From Emmonsiellopsis sp. PD_33 (taxonomy: Eukaryota > Ascomycota > Eurotiomycetes > Onygenales > Ajellomycetaceae): a stretch of 60,720 bases of DNA. The stretch spans positions 1 to 60,720 of the forward strand of contig JANTQF010000210.1 in assembly GCA_032988165.1 (NCBI GenBank), written 5' to 3'. Each line of letters opens with the position of its first letter. The first letter of the stretch is position 1. This document shows, in pieces, positions 59,701-60,720 of this stretch. The position numbers and the translations under genes were made by a program. A model generated the notes under the pieces. That model saw only the letters and a program-made list of their open reading frames with translations, did no database searches and was not told the origin of the DNA.

Positions 59701-60024
59701 TACATAATCCTCGACGAGATCTTCTCCAACAACTCCAGCCGCAAGCGGTCCCCGCAATTCGCCAGCATCGCCGACGAGCTGGAAGACCTGACGCATAACA
59801 TGTGCTACCTCTTCGGCCGCGCAACGAAGGCTGTCAGCATCTGCCCGCCGGCTTATTATGCGGATTTGGTCTGTGAGCGCGCCAGGCGGTACCTGAGTAA
59901 GTATTATGAGGAGACGCCGGAGCCGAGCGTGGCGTCGGGGATGGAGAGTCAGGCGGGGAGTGTGCCGGTTGCGGCGGATTTGGAGGTTCATCCGGATTTG
60001 GTGGATACGATGTTTTATATTTGA
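56777..60024 (+). CDS. Argonaute protein (QDE-2-like) with RGG-rich N-terminus
   Basis: join(56777..57045, 57105..58252, 58316..60024), 1041 aa. It binds small RNAs and guides silencing (quelling-type RNAi). Residues 1-90 are RG/RGG repeats, a disordered RNA-binding and methylation-prone tail as in N. crassa QDE-2. The N domain follows (LRPAYGTQGKPVLLWANYFE), then the ArgoN/L1 region, PAZ around 370-520 and ArgoL2 (QTQNMIKFAVRTP). PIWI spans about 670-1000. The catalytic tetrad is readable as Asp761 (GIDVTHP), Glu804 (KVEMV), Asp836 (YRDGVSEGQ) and Asp989 (AYYADLV). The spacing matches the DEDH/DEDD pattern of slicing Argonautes, so slicing is predicted. The lysine-rich insert KKGKKKGGKADGKE sits in PAZ. 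The C-terminus ends FYI; the terminal aromatic-aliphatic ending is usual. Silencing may act on transposons such as those at 5-22 kb. Confidence 0.93.
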
Positions 60025-60720
60025 GGCGGATGAGAGATTCTGTATGGGATGGGATGGGAATGGGGATGTGATGTGGTAATGGGATGTGGGAACTAATAAT
60101 GGCGATGGAATTTTTTCCCCCTCTTTCTCCTTTGTTATTTCTTTTTGGCTACTGTTGATAATCTGATGGATGAATACTTGGAATTTTTCTCTTGTTTGTT
60201 TCATAGGACAGGACGACAGACTGTGTTTTTGATTAGTTAGTTTTATTTTTACATACAACCTAGGAAATGATATGGTCATTGGTTTGTTTATCTTTCGCTT
60301 CGGGCTTCGGATATATATGTATGGATTTTCCGCCGGGCTCCCCTTTCTTGTTAGTAGCTTTCCTCTATCTATGAAAGCTCCGGCGGATCTTTTCTTCGTG
60401 GTCTGTAGGAAAAGGTAATGCTTCAATGCCAATCAATGTGTCGCTGAAGGGTATGTATGTATATGTAGCTAGGTAAGTCAACTAATTAAACAGAAAAAAT
60501 CCCCCAAAAAAAACACCCCGCCCGCTTCCCATTCCCATTCCCATTCCCATTCCCATTCCCATTCCCATTCCCATTCCCATTCCCATTCCCATCGCAGTTC
60601 CAAACCAACCCATCCCACACCCACCATATATATCATACTCATACAATCCCATCCCCCCATCCCCCCATCCCCCCACCTAACAACCCCCTCACCTAACAAC
60701 CCCCACCACCCCCCTCCCCC
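60025..60720. other. 3' flank of Argonaute gene with low-complexity DNA
   Basis: Contains the presumed polyadenylation region and simple repeats. Open frames on the minus strand arise from the repeat and are not credible. No other gene is seen before the window ends. Confidence 0.5.
60528..60592 (+). repeat. (CCCATT)n microsatellite
   Basis: About eleven perfect hexamer units in tandem, followed by C-rich CCCCATCC repeats to the end of the window. The hexamer differs from the telomere unit TTAGGG/CCCTAA, so it is a local microsatellite. Confidence 0.9.

Noticed and set aside
60528..60592. Telomeric repeat
   Set aside because: The unit CCCATT differs from CCCTAA, and ordinary sequence continues on both sides.
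60478..60699. Trp/Glu- and Met/Gly-repeat frames at the right edge
   Set aside because: They are translations of the (CCCATT)n microsatellite.

Overview
The window is nuclear DNA of a filamentous ascomycete. Short introns (about 45-100 nt) with GTRNGT donors and CTNA-type branch points, Zn(II)2Cys6 regulators, a class II DAHP synthase and a DUF4470/MYND protein all fit Pezizomycotina, and Eurotiales (Aspergillus/Penicillium-like) is my best guess. The gene-bearing parts have ordinary base composition. The stretch from about 4.84 to 22.80 kb is AT-rich and almost without CpG, and its coding remnants are full of stops that look like C-to-T changes, as expected of repeat-induced point mutation (RIP) or methylation decay.

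Layout. 0.5-4.7 kb: an NmrA-like gene (-) diverging from a Zn2Cys6 regulator (+), with CGG/CCG palindromes between them. 4.84-10.38 kb: a complete hAT DNA transposon with exact 22-bp inverted ends and an 8-bp target duplication. It holds a decayed transposase (-), an acidic-tailed protein (-) and, most notably, a histone H3-like histone-fold gene (+). 10.4-22.8 kb: a nest of decayed elements, namely Helitron (-), a GC-rich MITE with a 50-bp-arm hairpin, Gypsy (-) and Copia (-). The Copia LTR ends about 30 bp from the stop of a HYPK gene. 22.8-34 kb: HYPK (-), DAHP synthase (+), a large BRCT protein (-), and a GPI-type phospholipase B (-). 35.2-46.2 kb: a MYND/DUF4470 protein (-), then a regulator (+), a short-chain dehydrogenase (+), a 14-TM-type MFS exporter (+) and a monocarboxylate-type MFS (-), which may form a small functional group. 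47-60 kb: a BTB protein (+), an AMID-like oxidoreductase (-), an SDR with an N-terminal presequence (+), and a full-length Argonaute (+) with an RGG tail and a DEDD catalytic tetrad.

The most interesting object is the hAT element with an H3-like cargo gene. Its splice sites, reading phases and helix-by-helix match to H3 agree with each other, although this copy is inactivated by two TAG codons. A second cargo gene encodes a Cys/Lys/Glu-rich protein with a run of acidic residues, a feature shared with histone chaperones. That link is inference. Exon coordinates quoted below were derived by eye from splice consensus and reading phase; where given, the exon sums are multiples of three.
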